DNA of 64,000 nt, taken from contig NC_079885.1 in NCBI RefSeq assembly GCF_029227915.1, forward strand, positions 13,405,001 through 13,469,000, read 5' to 3'. Positions 54,073 through 64,000 of this stretch are shown here, in pieces. The stretch comes from Hydractinia symbiolongicarpus (Eukaryota > Cnidaria > Hydrozoa > Anthoathecata > Hydractiniidae). Under the pieces are notes generated by a model. The model did not search any database, had not been told where the DNA came from, and worked only from the letters and a program-made list of their open reading frames with translations. The position numbers and the translations under genes were made by a program. The number at the start of each line of letters is the position of its first letter. The first letter of the stretch is position 1.

Positions 54073-54219
54073 GTTGGAAGATCCCGGCTTAAGAGAAAAT
54101 CCTGTATACATAGTTACCACTAATGCGCCCCGAATTGCCAATAACGAACTTTCTTAGCAAGCGGACGGAGCGGACGTGTTTTTAAAACTTAGTAAAACTT
54201 GTTGTTTAACTGTTGACAA

Positions 54220-55656
54220 ATGGAGTTTGAAAATATTGTTTTAAATTCTGTTAAAGAAATACATAGAAGGAAAAAGAAAGCTGACTATGACAGCATAGTA
54301 ACTAACACAAAAGACTTGCATCCTGAAATTATTGAGCAAACGCTAAAAGATTTATGTCAACAGAATATATTAAACAAAACGGAGAGAAATGGTACAGAAA
54401 GTTATTTATTTGTGAAACAAGTAGAAGAGGAGAAAGAAAATAGCACAGACGAATCTTTTTCAGAGGAAAAGAAAGATGTTGTTGACGATTTAATCGAAGA
54501 TAAAAGTGGATATCTGTACGAGGAAGAAGTTAAAAATTTTGGCCAGTTTATTAAATTTAAAAGTTTGACAACACAGGTTTGCGATTTAAAAGAATTTATT
54601 TCGTATAAACTGAGCAAGATCGGGGACAACTCGTCAAATATTTTAATTAAACAACTGAGGAGTGAAATAGATTTCCTTAAAGAAGAAATAAAGGATTACA
54701 AAAAATTGGTTAGCGAAATTTTAAACAGTAATCAACGTGATCATTCAGTTGAAACGTGTAAACATGTGGAACCGATTAAACAGCATAATCAATGGAACAA
54801 CGTAATCAAAGGTCCCTCAAGGTTTTCTACAAATAAAGTTAATAGAAATGAAGAATTACATCATAACAGATTTAACGACCTAAGAGTTGAAGTTAATGAC
54901 GATTCTAATCAACAAAGTTGGGGTGATCAAGATTGTAATTTTACGAAGGAGAGTCAAAATACGCACCACGTAGATGTTAACAACCATATTCGTTCGTCAA
55001 ATATCTTTAAAAATAATGTAACACACAGACGAAGACCCAACCCTGTTATCAATCCGTTTCCCGAAAGAGATCAATTAGCTACGAATCTTGAGCATCAAAA
55101 TGTACACCATTCTAAGAAGATACGGATAATGACCGATAGTATACCAAAAGGTATTCGAGTGAAAGAATTTAATGAGCAAATAAAAAATGGAAATGTGAGA
55201 TTTAAGATATTCCCAGGAGCAAGTGTCGAAAACTTAAATTATTACGTACAACCAACACTGGAACAAGAAAAACCTGATATTGTCGTTATCCATGTAGGAA
55301 TCAACAATCTTTTATCAAGTCATCTAAATGCAGCGTCAGACAACAAAATTGCCGAACAGATCCTGGACATCGGGAAAAAATGTGTGCGTAACGGAGTAGA
55401 AAAAGTTTTTATCTCTGCCTTGGTTACGAGCAGACGTGTCGACTCTGATAGAATAAACAGTATTAACAAACTATTAAGAGAAGGATCCGATCTACACGGT
55501 TATGGCTACATCAGACACAACAATATCAGAGAAGAACACCTATGGAAAGATGGCATACATTTACGAGAGAATGGTAAGATAATGTTAGCACGAAATTTTA
55601 TAGCTTTTATAAATAATTTTTTAGATCAGCAGGGGTATTCCATAGGCTTGGACTAG
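54220..55656 (+). CDS. LINE ORF1 with SGNH/GDSL esterase domain
   Basis: 478 residues from ATG 54220 (context gacaaATGG, a good Kozak match). Residues ~1-65 form a helical, possibly winged-helix-like region. Residues ~70-180 are acidic and coiled (FLKEEIKDYKKLVSEIL), followed by an Asn/His-rich linker. Residues ~300-470 are an SGNH hydrolase: IRIMTDSIPKGIR (block I, Ser in DS), DIVVIHVGINNLLSSHLNAA (block III, Asn) and LWKDGIHLRENGKIMLA (block V, Asp and His). ORF1 proteins with esterase domains are known in CR1-group LINEs, where they are thought to bind RNA and membranes. The frame ends 33 bp beyond a slippery heptamer at 55617, overlapping ORF2. Confidence 0.85.
   Translation: MEFENIVLNSVKEIHRRKKKADYDSIVTNTKDLHPEIIEQTLKDLCQQNILNKTERNGTESYLFVKQVEEEKENSTDESFSEEKKDVVDDLIEDKSGYLYEEEVKNFGQFIKFKSLTTQVCDLKEFISYKLSKIGDNSSNILIKQLRSEIDFLKEEIKDYKKLVSEILNSNQRDHSVETCKHVEPIKQHNQWNNVIKGPSRFSTNKVNRNEELHHNRFNDLRVEVNDDSNQQSWGDQDCNFTKESQNTHHVDVNNHIRSSNIFKNNVTHRRRPNPVINPFPERDQLATNLEHQNVHHSKKIRIMTDSIPKGIRVKEFNEQIKNGNVRFKIFPGASVENLNYYVQPTLEQEKPDIVVIHVGINNLLSSHLNAASDNKIAEQILDIGKKCVRNGVEKVFISALVTSRRVDSDRINSINKLLREGSDLHGYGYIRHNNIREEHLWKDGIHLRENGKIMLARNFIAFINNFLDQQGYSIGLD
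55617..55623 (+). promoter_or_regulatory. Predicted -1 ribosomal frameshift site T TTT TTA
   Basis: In the ORF1 frame the sequence is AAT TTT TTA GAT, giving the canonical heptamer X XXY YYZ = T TTT TTA in the correct phase. A -1 slip moves ribosomes into the ORF2 frame. That frame opens exactly here, just after an in-frame TAA at 55614-55616. ORF2 has no ATG for its first ~590 nt. I see only a weak stem (TCCA/TGGA) downstream, so stimulatory structure is uncertain. Confidence 0.65.
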
Positions 55657-58600
55657 TTTGCGATGATAATAAATCTGATATTCCTGATGAATGTGTTGGG
55701 AGTCAATATAGAAATGATCAAAATCCGACACATAATTCTCACCAAAGTTCTTTAGATGAAATACATAAATTACGAATTAAGTACCCTTCCAATCCTCTTT
55801 TAGGCTATTTAAACATTAATAGTCTCAGAAACAAAATAATTGATGCAAGAGAAATTCTGACAAAATTTTCACCTGATTATTTTGTATTTGCTGAAACCAA
55901 ACTAGATGAGAGTTTTCCAAACGAACAATTCTATATTAATAACTATGAAATTAGAACTAGAAAAGATAGGAACAAAAATGGAGGAGGGTTAATTGAATAT
56001 GTTAAGAAAGGAGTAGCCTGTAGACATGTTAATGATTTGGGTATAACAAATAATGAAATCATTTGCTCAGAATTAACGATAAGAAATAAAAAATGGACAG
56101 TTATCAGTATTTATAGACCACCTCATTATTCAAACTTAAACAACTTTTTTGAGGAATTAGAGATAGCTTTAAATAAAGCTCTATCTAAAGTCGAAAACAT
56201 AATAATTATGGGTGATATAAATATCGATTGCCATAACTCGAACGATTCTGGTTTCGAAACCTTAAATAATTTCTGTGATATTTTTAGTCTTGAAAATCTT
56301 GTCAAAAACAAAACCTGTTTTGCTAGTCCTAACGGAACAGCTATAGATGTCATTCTTACAAATAGACCCAGATGTTTTCAACACACACTAACATGTGAAA
56401 CAGGATTAAGTGATCATCATCAAATGGTAACAACATTTTTAAAATCTCATTTAGCACGCTTAGCATCCAAGAAAATTATTTACAGAAGTTACAAAAATTT
56501 TAATGAAGCCAATTTTTTACGTGATGTTGAGAACGCAAATTTTATTTGTAATAGTAAAGATCCTGAACTGAATTATGAAAACCTCATCAATGTTTTCACA
56601 TCTATCATAGAAAAGCATGCCCCACAAAAGCAAAAAACTCTGCGTGGAAACGAGGCACCATTTATGACAAAAGAGTTAAAAAAGGCAATATATACAAGGT
56701 CTAGGTTCAAAAATAAATACAATAAAAATCCTACTTCTGAAAACAAAATCACGTACAAGAAACAGAGAAACAAGTGTGTAAATTTACGCAAAAAGGCTAT
56801 CAAAAACCATTTCAAAAGGGTAACAGAATCAGGTTTTATTTCCAAAAAAACGTTTTGGGAAACTGTTAAACCCTTGATATCAAATAAAAGTGGAATAAGC
56901 AAAGGAGATATAGCGATCGTTCAAAATGAAAGTTTAGTTACTGATAAAAAACAGTTAACCAAACTTTTCAACGAATACTACATCAATATTTTAGAAAATT
57001 CTTGTGGCATGAAACCAAATCCTATAAAATATAAGAATGTAAATGATAAGTCAAAAATGATTGAAGAAATTGTTGATAGTTTTGAAAATCATCCAAGTAT
57101 CATTAAAATAAAGAAAATCAATGATTCTAACAACAATGAGAACTTCACATTCCAAGAAGTTGATGAAAATACAATTTCTAAACTGTTTAATGATTTAAAC
57201 ACCAAAGTATCAACAGGTGAAGATACAATACCATCAAAGCTGGTAAAATTAGCAAAAAGGCACCTAGTAACGCCACTAACAGATGCTATAAATAGTAGCA
57301 TAGTTTCAAACAAATTTCCAAGCAAAGCTAAGCGAGCTGCTGTAACGCCATTGGATAAGGGAGGAAAAGATAAAACTAAAATATCAAACTACAGGCCTGT
57401 CAGTGTTTTAAATGTTTTTTCTAAATTTTACGAAAGGGTTATGAAAGAACAAATAACCGCTTATATGGAATCAAAATTGTCGATTTTTCTCTCCGCCTAT
57501 AGGAAATGCTATAGTACCCAACAAGTACTAATTCGCTTAATAGAGGAATGGAAGAGTAAACTTGATAAGAATTATGTGGTGGGTGCGATCTTGATGGATC
57601 TTTCAAAAGCTTTTGACTGTGTACCACATGACTTACTAATTGCGAAACTAGCTGCTTATGGATTTGACAATAAGTCTCTTCAATTCATTCTATCTTATCT
57701 TACTGATAGAGAGCAAGCCACTCGAATAAATGGGATCTATAGTCTATTTCAAATTATCTTATCTGGTGTACCACAAGGTTCTATTTTGGGACCTATCATA
57801 TTCAATATATTTATAAATGATTTGTTTCTTTTTATAGAAAAATATAAGCTACATAATTACGCTGATGATAACACAATATCCAACTTCTCAAATTCTATTC
57901 CTAATTTGATAAATACTTTAGAAAACGAAGCTAAAACTGCCCTCTCCTGGTTAAAAGAGAATAAAATGATTGCAAACCCTGAAAAGTTTCACTCGATAAT
58001 TCTGACAAAGAATAAGGCAGATAATTTAGGTCTAAAATTTAATATAGGAAATAAAACTATTGAAAGTGAAAATAACGTGAAATTACTAGGTGTGACTATA
58101 GACAATAAATTAAATTTTGACAGACACGTTAGTGATTTGTGTCGCAAAGCATCAGCCCAACTAAATGCCTTATTTCGATCTAGAAGTTTCTTATCCTTTC
58201 AAGCAAAATATATTTTAGTTCAAAGTTTTATCTACGCAAATTTCAATTATTGTTCCCTTATATGGCATTTTTCTTCTTCTAAATCTTTATCTAAAGTCGA
58301 AATGATACAAAAACGAGCATTAAGATTTCTGTATAATGATACGGTAAGTACATACGAAAATTTACTTAATAATTCCAGCAAGAGTCACATGAATGTAAAT
58401 CGCTTACGGTCATTGTGTATAGAAATCTCCAAAACTATAAATAACAGCAGCCCTCTTTTTATGAAAGATATATTTTGTTTAAATGATAACGGTAGGACAG
58501 TCAGAGAACAAAATACAAATAATTTGGTAGTCTCAAGGAAAAGGACCGCGACTTTTGGAACTAATAGCTTATCAGCCCTGGGACCAAAGATTTGGAATAA

Positions 58601-58709
58601 CCTACCATCACATTTGAAACGATGTGACAACCTTAAAGTTTTTAAAAGCATGATTAAAATGTGGGACGGATCTAAATGTAACTGTGATGAATGTAAGGTC
58701 CCTTTATAG
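55617..58709 (+). CDS. LINE ORF2: APE endonuclease and reverse transcriptase
   Basis: The open frame spans 1030 codons in -1 relative to ORF1. The endonuclease has LGYLNINSLRNK (Asn), FAETKLDE (Glu), SIYRPPHYS, IIIMGDINIDC (Asp/Asn) and GLSDHHQMV (Ser-Asp-His). The reverse transcriptase has NYRPVSVLNVFSKFYERVM, MDLSKAFDCVPHDLLIAKLA, GVPQGSILGPIIFNIFINDL, and the catalytic YADDN with LLGVTIDNKL after it. The C-terminus has FGTNSLSALGPKIWNNLPSH and a Cys motif (KCNCDECK). All key residues are intact. The first ATG is near 56209, inside the endonuclease, so translation depends on frameshifting or reinitiation from ORF1. Confidence 0.9.
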   Translation, partial: FFRSAGVFHRLGLVCDDNKSDIPDECVGSQYRNDQNPTHNSHQSSLDEIHKLRIKYPSNPLLGYLNINSLRNKIIDAREILTKFSPDYFVFAETKLDESFPNEQFYINNYEIRTRKDRNKNGGGLIEYVKKGVACRHVNDLGITNNEIICSELTIRNKKWTVISIYRPPHYSNLNNFFEELEIALNKALSKVENIIIMGDINIDCHNSNDSGFETLNNFCDIFSLENLVKNKTCFASPNGTAIDVILTNRPRCFQHTLTCETGLSDHHQMVTTFLKSHLARLASKKIIYRSYKNFNEANFLRDVENANFICNSKDPELNYENLINVFTSIIEKHAPQKQKTLRGNEAPFMTKELKKAIYTRSRFKNKYNKNPTSENKITYKKQRNKCVNLRKKAIKNHFKRVTESGFISKKTFWETVKPLISNKSGISKGDIAIVQNESLVTDKKQLTKLFNEYYINILENSCGMKPNPIKYKNVNDKSKMIEEIVDSFENHPSIIKIKKINDSNNNENFTFQEVDENTISKLFNDLNTKVSTGEDTIPSKLVKLAKRHLVTPLTDAINSSIVSNKFPSKAKRAAVTPLDKGGKDKTKISNYRPVSVLNVFSKFYERVMKEQITAYMESKLSIFLSAYRKCYSTQQVLIRLIEEWKSKLDKNYVVGAILMDLSKAFDCVPHDLLIAKLAAYGFDNKSLQFILSYLTDREQATRINGIYSLFQIILSGVPQGSILGPIIFNIFINDLFLFIEKYKLHNYADDNTISNFSNSIPNLINTLENEAKTALSWLKENKMIANPEKFHSIILTKNKADNLGLKFNIGNKTIESENNVKLLGVTIDNKLNFDRHVSDLCRKASAQLNALFRSRSFLSFQAKYILVQSFIYANFNYCSLIWHFSSSKSLSKVEMIQKRALRFLYNDTVSTYENLLNNSSKSHMNVNRLRSLCIEISKTINNSSPLFMKDIFCLNDNGRTVREQNTNNLVVSRKRTATFGTNSLSALGPKIWNNLPSHLKRCDNLKVFKSMIKMWDGSKCNCDECKVPL

Positions 58710-59170
58710 AACTTTGTTGTTATTATTGTTTATATATATAAAAAAAATGATTTTATTTAATTGTAAACATAAAAAAAAATTTAGTCGATTTAGATTAGTT
58801 TTCTTAATTACTTTTTTTTTGGAAACTATTGTAAATATGTGAATAATCGACTTTAAATAAATTGAAAAGAAAAAAAAAAGAAAGAACGATTTAAAAAATA
58901 CGAATTTAGAACGGGATGGAAATTTAAAATGGAAAATAGTGGATGTTTCATGTAACTGCGTGATAACGGGTATGATAACAGAAATGCAGAACGGAGTCAA
59001 ATAGGGACTTGTGGATATGCTTATTGCCCAGGGGAAAAATTATAAATAAGAAGCCCTGCAGCTTGAAGATTCTGAAATTTTAGGCATAGACTTTGAAATT
59101 GGAGAACAATGGGTAAACAAATCATAAGTATTATATTACTGTGAAAAGTTTATCATTTCTGGAACATGAT
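58710..59170. other. LINE 3' UTR and spacer
   Basis: The 3' UTR has A-rich runs and an imperfect inverted pair TAGTCGATTTA/AATCGACTTTA (near 58783 and 58846) before an A-rich end at about 58880. After it is A+T-rich spacer without a gene. Confidence 0.5.
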
Positions 59171-59180
59171 AGTTTAGTAG

Positions 59181-59215
59181 GCGACGTTTCGGGAGACCCT
59201 TCTCCCATCATCGGG
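59181..59215 (-). ncRNA. Hammerhead-ribozyme-like motif, core substitution
   Basis: On the minus strand CCGATGA is followed by a stem GGGAG/CTCCC with a short loop and then GAAACGTCGC. This mirrors the hammerhead core CUGAUGA - stem II - GAAA. The U of the first box is C here, so activity is doubtful. Such motifs are known in Penelope-like retroelement repeats and retrozymes. No GIY-YIG or RT gene of that type is seen nearby. Confidence 0.4.
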
Positions 59216-59559
59216 CAAAGTAAAATGATGTTAAGCATGTATTTATATAATTGCAGAGGATCGAAATTCATAAAAATTAACCAATCACAAACGAGCTGAT
59301 AATTACATCGTTTATAATAATTTATAAAATAAAGTAAATAAAGTAAATAATTTACTCTCTCGTTAAAGATTTTTCGAAAATGCTGATGGTGCATGGTTTG
59401 ATAACAGTTGATCTGAAAAAAAAGTACATTTAAAAATAAGAAACAAGAATACAATTATACCAGGAACTGAATTAATACCAGGTTGTGTAACTATTGTCTG
59501 CCTCTTTGATTTGAAGTGAGAATTTATTAAAAAGATAAAAATAAGTGAAGGGTGAAGGG
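59216..59559. other. Spacer left of the RTE-type LINE
   Basis: A+T-rich; may include the flank of a Penelope-like terminal repeat. No gene seen. Confidence 0.35.
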
Positions 59560-59746
59560 TCTCCTTAAGAGACAAGAGAGGAGTTGAACGTCCTCCACCA
59601 TACCTTAGTTTAAAGGGCCGATTGTGGAAGTCCCATGAAATGCCACATAGTGATGGTGTCACTTTAAAAAACACCCAGTCCGCTCTGTGAACGGTTGGCG
59701 CTAGGAAGGGCATCCAGCTGTAAAACAATGCCAAAACTCTTTATTA

Positions 59747-60691
59747 ATGGCCGTAAGAATAGTTGATCAGACAAACTGCGTAAACGGGGCTGGAACTCTA
59801 AGGAGTGAAGGTGTCGCACACGGTAGGACAGATGTCAGGTGTGAGCATCGTCAGACCGTTACCCAGCTATCACATTACAAGGTAGATAACACTAGGTTGA
59901 GGATAGCTAGTGTAAATGTTGGTACTCTGAGAGGTAGAGCAGGTGAAGTACTTGAAATGTTAGAACGTAGATCTGTTGATATGTGTTGTGTTCAGGAAGT
60001 CAGGTGGAGAAGAGCTTCAGTGAGATTTGTGGAAGGTAGGAGGGCAAGGTATAAGCTTTTTTGGATTGGTAATAGTGATGGATATGGAGGAGTTGGCATA
60101 TTCGTTGCAGAGAAGTGGGTAGAAAAAGTAATAGATGTTATCCGTGTTAATAGTCGTATTATAGTGATAAAGCTTTTGATAGGTAATAGGATTGTCACTT
60201 TTCTGTCAGTTTATGTTCCACAGTGTGGACTCAGTGAGGAAGATAAAGATAAGTTTTATGATGAGTCAATAGCAGTCACATCAAAGTTTGGAGACACTGA
60301 ACTTGTCATGGTGGGCGGCGACTTTAATGGTCATGTTGGGAAGTCATCTGAAGGTTATAGAGGTGTGCATGGAGGCTATGGATTTGGGAGCAGAAATAAG
60401 GAAGGGGAGAGATTGCTTGAGTTTGGAATGGCAACGAACATGGTGGTTTGCAACACATCATTCAGTAAGAGACAGAGTGGGCTGATAACATATGAGTCAG
60501 GTGGTTGTAAGACACAAATAGATTACTTCCTGGTTAGAAAGTCAGACAAGAAAGTGGTGAAGGATGTGAAAGTTATATCGGGGGAAGAGTGTGCTTCCCA
60601 GCATAGGTTGCTGGTTTGTGATATTATCTGGAATCGAGTGTTAAAGAAGCCAAGGGAAAGTACAGGCCCCGTCGTAAAGTCTGGAAGCTGA
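59747..60691 (+). pseudogene. RTE-type APE endonuclease part of the LINE ORF
   Basis: 314 residues. The APE-type endonuclease starts near residue 50: RIASVNVGTLRGRAGEVLEM (Asn), VDMCCVQEVRWRRA (Glu), GYGGVGIFVAEKWVEKVIDV, FLSVYVPQCGLS, MVGGDFNGHVG (Asp/Asn), GCKTQIDYFLV and ECASQHRLLV (the usual SDH is SQH). The frame is left at about 60645 by a one-base shift; the linker continues in the next frame with stops. The Ser-Gln-His in place of Ser-Asp-His occurs in this LINE family, so the enzyme may not be defective at that site. Confidence 0.75.
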
Positions 60692-61194
60692 AGGAAGAGA
60701 TAGTAGCAAGACAATTTAGTGCAAAAGTTCAGCAGTTAGCCCGCAATGGTCAGTGTGATAATGACAATGTTGAAAGTACTTGGACTACTTTGAAGAATTG
60801 TCTTCTAGAAGCTTCTGATGATACCTGTGGGTGGAAGAAAGGACCAGCTAGACATAGACAGACCTGGTGGTGGAATAATGAGGTTAACCAGTGTATAAAG
60901 GAAAAGAGGAAACTTTAGAAAGAGTGGAAGTCAGGTGGTAGTAAAAATATTTACTTAGAAGCTAAGCGTCGCGCTCGTACAGCAGTGTATAAGGCAAAAT
61001 CAGAAGCAGAGAGAAACAGATTTGCAGATGTGTTAAGAAGGGAAGACCAGCGCAATGAGGTATTCAAGATAGCAAAGCAAATGAAGAAGACTAATCAAGA
61101 TGTTGTAGGTGAGAAGTGTATACGTAATGATGAAGGTGTTTTGGCTAGCACAGAGTAGGAGAAAAGGGTAGCTTGAAAGAATCATTATCAGAGG

Positions 61195-62940
61195 TTGCTT
61201 AACACTGAGTTTGATTGGGACGAGGATAATTTGTCTGATGATGATGTTGTAGAAGGGCCAGCTATGCAGATCAAGACAGAATGGGTAGTGGAGGCTATTA
61301 GGAAATTGAAGATTGGCAAGGCTGCAGGAGTATCAGGTATTGTTGCAGAGATGGTAAAAGCATCTGGGTATATTGGAGTTGAGCCTATTACAAGTCTTGC
61401 TAACCAGATTATAAAGGATGGTGCTATTCCGAGTGAGTGGCAGTCGAGTGTAATAGTGAATTGTTTCAAGGGCAAGGGTGATGCATTAGAAAGGGGTAAC
61501 TATAGAGGTTTGAAGTTGGTTGATCAAGTAATGAAAGTTATTGAAAGAGTGATTGATAAGTTACTTAGAGAAAGAATGGATATAGATAAGATGCAATTTG
61601 GTTTTGTTCCAGGGCGTGGCACTACAGATGCAATATTTTTACTCAGACAGCTTCAGCAAAAGTATTTAGGAAAGAGAAAGAATCTCTATTTTGCCTTTGT
61701 AGATTTAAAGAAAGCTTTTGATAGAGTGCCACGTAAAGTTATTTGGTGGGCTATGAGAAAATTAGGTGTGGATGAGTGGCTAGTTACGATGGTACAGTCT
61801 ATGTACAGCAATGCTAGAAGTCGTGTCAGGATTAACGATTCACTCAGTGATGAATTTAGTGTAAATGTTGGTGTACCTCAGGGTTCTGTACTTAGTCCTT
61901 TGTTGTTTATTCTAGTCTTAGAAGCGCTGTCGATAAAGTTCAGAACAGGTTGTCCATGGGAGTTATTGTATGCAGATGATTTGGTTCTCATAGCAGAGTC
62001 GATGGAAGAATTAGTTGAAAAGTTTGAGAAGTGGAAGAAAGGACTAGAAGAGAAAGGGCTGAAGGTAAACACAGCAAAGTCTAAAGTCATAATAAGTAGC
62101 ATTGCAGCCAAGTGTGACCTTGTAGTTGGAAAGTGGTCTTGTGGAGTTTGCAGGAAAGGGGTTGGTAGTAACTCAATTTTTTGTCAGACTTGCAAGCATT
62201 GGGTACATAAGAAGTGCAGTAGTATTAGTGGAAGATTAAGAGCTGACATACAGTTTGTATGCAAGCGTTGCAAAGGTGAAATTATAGAGAATGAAGTATT
62301 TCCAGCTTTAATGATGTACAACAGTGGCTCATTAGAGATAGTTAAGAACTTCTGTTACTTAGGTGATATGTTGGGCAGTGAAGGGGGTGTTGGAAGAAGT
62401 GTTACTTGCAGGATAGGTTCTACTTGGAAAAAGTTTAGAGAGTTACTTCCTTTATTGACTAGCAGAGTCCTGTCAATTGAGGTAAAAGGTAGGTTGTATG
62501 AGGCCTGTGTAAGAAGTGTTATGTTGTACGGTAGTGAGACATGGGCAGTGAAGCAGGAAGATCTTGACCGTTTAGAAAGGAATGATATGAGAATGGTTAG
62601 GTGGATGTGTAACGCCAGTCTGAGAGACAGAAAGAGTTCAGATGAGCTAAGAAGCACGCTAAGTCTCCGTAGACTTAAAGATGTTATCCAGATAAGAAGA
62701 TTGAACTGGCTGGGGCACTTGGAAAGAATGGAGGAGGACAATTGGGTAAGAAAGTGTAGAGACTTGATAGTTCCTGTGGCAAAGCCCAGAGGCAGACCGA
62801 GAAAGACTTGGCAGGAGGTTATAAGGACAGACTTGATACAGAGGAAGTTGAGTTTAGATCTAACACAGTCTAGATCAGATTGGAAGAGGGTCATTAATAT
62901 ACCCCGTCCAACCCATGCTAGCATGGAAAACGGACGTTAA
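61195..62940 (+). pseudogene. RTE-type reverse transcriptase with PHD-like finger
   Basis: 581 residues, continuing the broken ORF after stops at 61156 and 61172. The RT has LKIGKAAGVSGIVAEMVKAS, NYRGLKLVDQVMKVIERVID, FAFVDLKKAFDRVPRKVIWW, GVPQGSVLSPLLFILVLEAL and LLYADDLVLIAES. After it, a PHD-like finger (CGVCRKGVGSNSIFCQTCKH, then HKKCSS and CKRC; C4HC3 pattern) is inserted before LEIVKNFCYLGDMLGSEGG. The C-terminal domain has YGSETWAVKQEDLDRLERND, RRLNWLGHLERME and RGRPRKTWQEVI. It would be one protein with the upstream endonuclease in an active copy. Confidence 0.85.
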
Positions 62941-62975
62941 GCCAAGAATGATGATGATGATGATGAAATAAATGC

Positions 62976-64000
62976 TAAGTGATGCACAAAATATATTTAT
63001 ATAAATATAGTCAAGCTGGCTTTAGTATCATTGTTAAACAAGTAACATATTAAGCAGGCGATACATGATTTTCAAACCTGTGGACAATACAGGATTTATA
63101 TTGTTGAATTCGATTTATTGAATTGAACAAATTTGATCTTGAATTTGAGGAAATTTATTGGTCATTGTTTTGTTTGACAAATTTAAGAAGTTGAGCATAT
63201 CTAACTTTTGAAATTTCGAATTGAATTCAACAAGTTGAAACAAAAAGAGGGTAAATACACAATTAATAAATTTGTCAAAATTATTAAATTGGTGATCTTT
63301 TCATGAGATTTTTAAAATCAAACCTTAAAAAAGGATATTGTGAAGTTGTTAGGTAAGATCAAGAAAGATCAAGAAAGTTTTTCAAGCAAATTAGGGTCCA
63401 TTTTTTTTAACAAAATATCTGGCTATTAGGCACTCTAGGAGAACTGATAATTAGCCAGTAACAGACTGGTTAGCATATGCAGAATAATTATATATAGGGA
63501 AGTGCTCATACAGCTCATGCAGCTAATTATACGATATAATTTTTTTTGACTTAAATTTCCACACATTTCTTCGATTTTCCCATAGCCATCTATATTTATA
63601 TAAATCCACATAAAGTTGTGCCTCAATTAAAACCAAAAGTAGGGACAAGAAACGCTTGTGCCAAGAAGATAATAATGTTACTGTAGCAGTATGTCATGTT
63701 ATTTAACAAGACACTATTCTGATTTCAAGAAAAAACATGAAAACGTAAAGAACACAAAGAAGCCTGTAACAACAATTATATTATACTGTGGGTAGCGTAT
63801 AGTTATACTGCAACGGCTGTCCTCTGAAACAGCACACACTTTCCCGAACTCTCCCTAACTCACTCGGAGCATTCCTGAAATGCAATTCCTTTCAGTCATC
63901 TTTTGGGTTATGCGAGCTTTTTCGAGCCAATATGAATTTTTTCAGAACGCCTGACTCGCCCTAACTTTTTACGGCGTATGCGGCTTATCAGCACCCTTGT
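62976..64000. other. Non-coding right edge
   Basis: No gene recognised. The last 200 bp are less A+T-rich and contain short GCTTTTTCGAGCC-type sequence, but nothing identifiable. Confidence 0.4.

Larger units (their letters stand above)
54160..58880 (+). mobile_element. Apparently full-length CR1/L2-type LINE
   Basis: The unit comprises a short 5' leader, intact ORF1 (54220-55656), an overlapping intact ORF2 (55617-58709) and a ~170 bp 3' UTR ending in A-rich sequence near 58880. The ends are estimated from similarity to other copies and composition; no target duplication was identified. Both frames are uninterrupted, so this copy may be competent or recently active. A truncated relative is at 25837-27757. 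Confidence 0.8.
59560..62975 (+). mobile_element. RTE-type LINE, nearly full-length but inactivated
   Basis: The 5' region (59560-59746) carries GGCGCTAGGAAGGGCATCC and AGCTGTAAAACAATGCC, which I recall as a recurring leader of such elements. The coding part runs 59747-62940: endonuclease, linker, reverse transcriptase, PHD-like finger and C-terminal domain. It ends with an (ATG)n tail at 62950-62967. One frame change near 60645 and stops at about 60917, 61156 and 61172 break the ORF. An (ATG)n simple tail is typical of RTE-clade elements. Confidence 0.8.

Overview
The window reads as metazoan nuclear DNA from a repeat-rich, A+T-rich invertebrate genome. My best guess is a cnidarian, possibly a hydrozoan. 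The grounds are GT-AG introns in the few spliced genes, non-LTR retrotransposons of the CR1/L2 and RTE types, piggyBac, Tc1/mariner and Helitron-like elements, THAP and CXC transposon-type genes, and endogenous Polinton-like virus genes. I see no intact conventional host gene, rRNA gene or convincing tRNA gene.

1-20 kb holds mostly decayed transposons and gene fragments. These are a ~1 kb piggyBac derivative (TTAA target sites), a broken DBF4-like copy, a broken two-exon C2H2 gene, a Tc1/mariner MITE, a 4.2 kb element with long terminal inverted repeats carrying a Cys-rich gene and a retroelement remnant, a three-exon CXC gene remnant, a THAP fragment, a tRNA-type SINE head, and a second MITE filled by a ~52 bp satellite that also occurs in the first MITE.

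20.3-45.1 kb is the core of interest: three related endogenous virus-like loci. Block A (20.3-25.7 kb) and block B (25.7-32.7 kb, interrupted by two LINE insertions) are visibly richer in G+C than the surroundings and are close relatives. Block III (36.0-45.1 kb) is A+T-rich and more complete. It carries a protein-primed family B DNA polymerase, a Bro-N/VRR-NUC gene, zinc and membrane proteins, a truncated packaging ATPase, a candidate major capsid protein, and three families shared with A and B: a head-to-head gene pair and a coiled-coil membrane protein. Most of these genes are broken by frameshifts or stops, so the loci look like inactivated proviruses. No integrase or protease was found.

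45.1-49.4 kb is a fold-back-like structure: two inverted arrays of ~115 bp units, each holding three copies of the decamer AGGTACGGCT, around a 2.8 kb core. 50.3-54.1 kb holds two further elements with inverted repeats.

54.2-58.9 kb is an apparently intact CR1/L2-type LINE. Its ORF1 (SGNH esterase domain) overlaps ORF2 (endonuclease/reverse transcriptase) in the -1 frame, and a canonical T TTT TTA slippery heptamer sits exactly where the ORF2 frame opens. 59.2 kb has a hammerhead-like motif. 59.6-63.0 kb is an RTE-type LINE with a PHD-like finger after its reverse transcriptase and an (ATG)n tail. The last kilobase has no recognisable gene.
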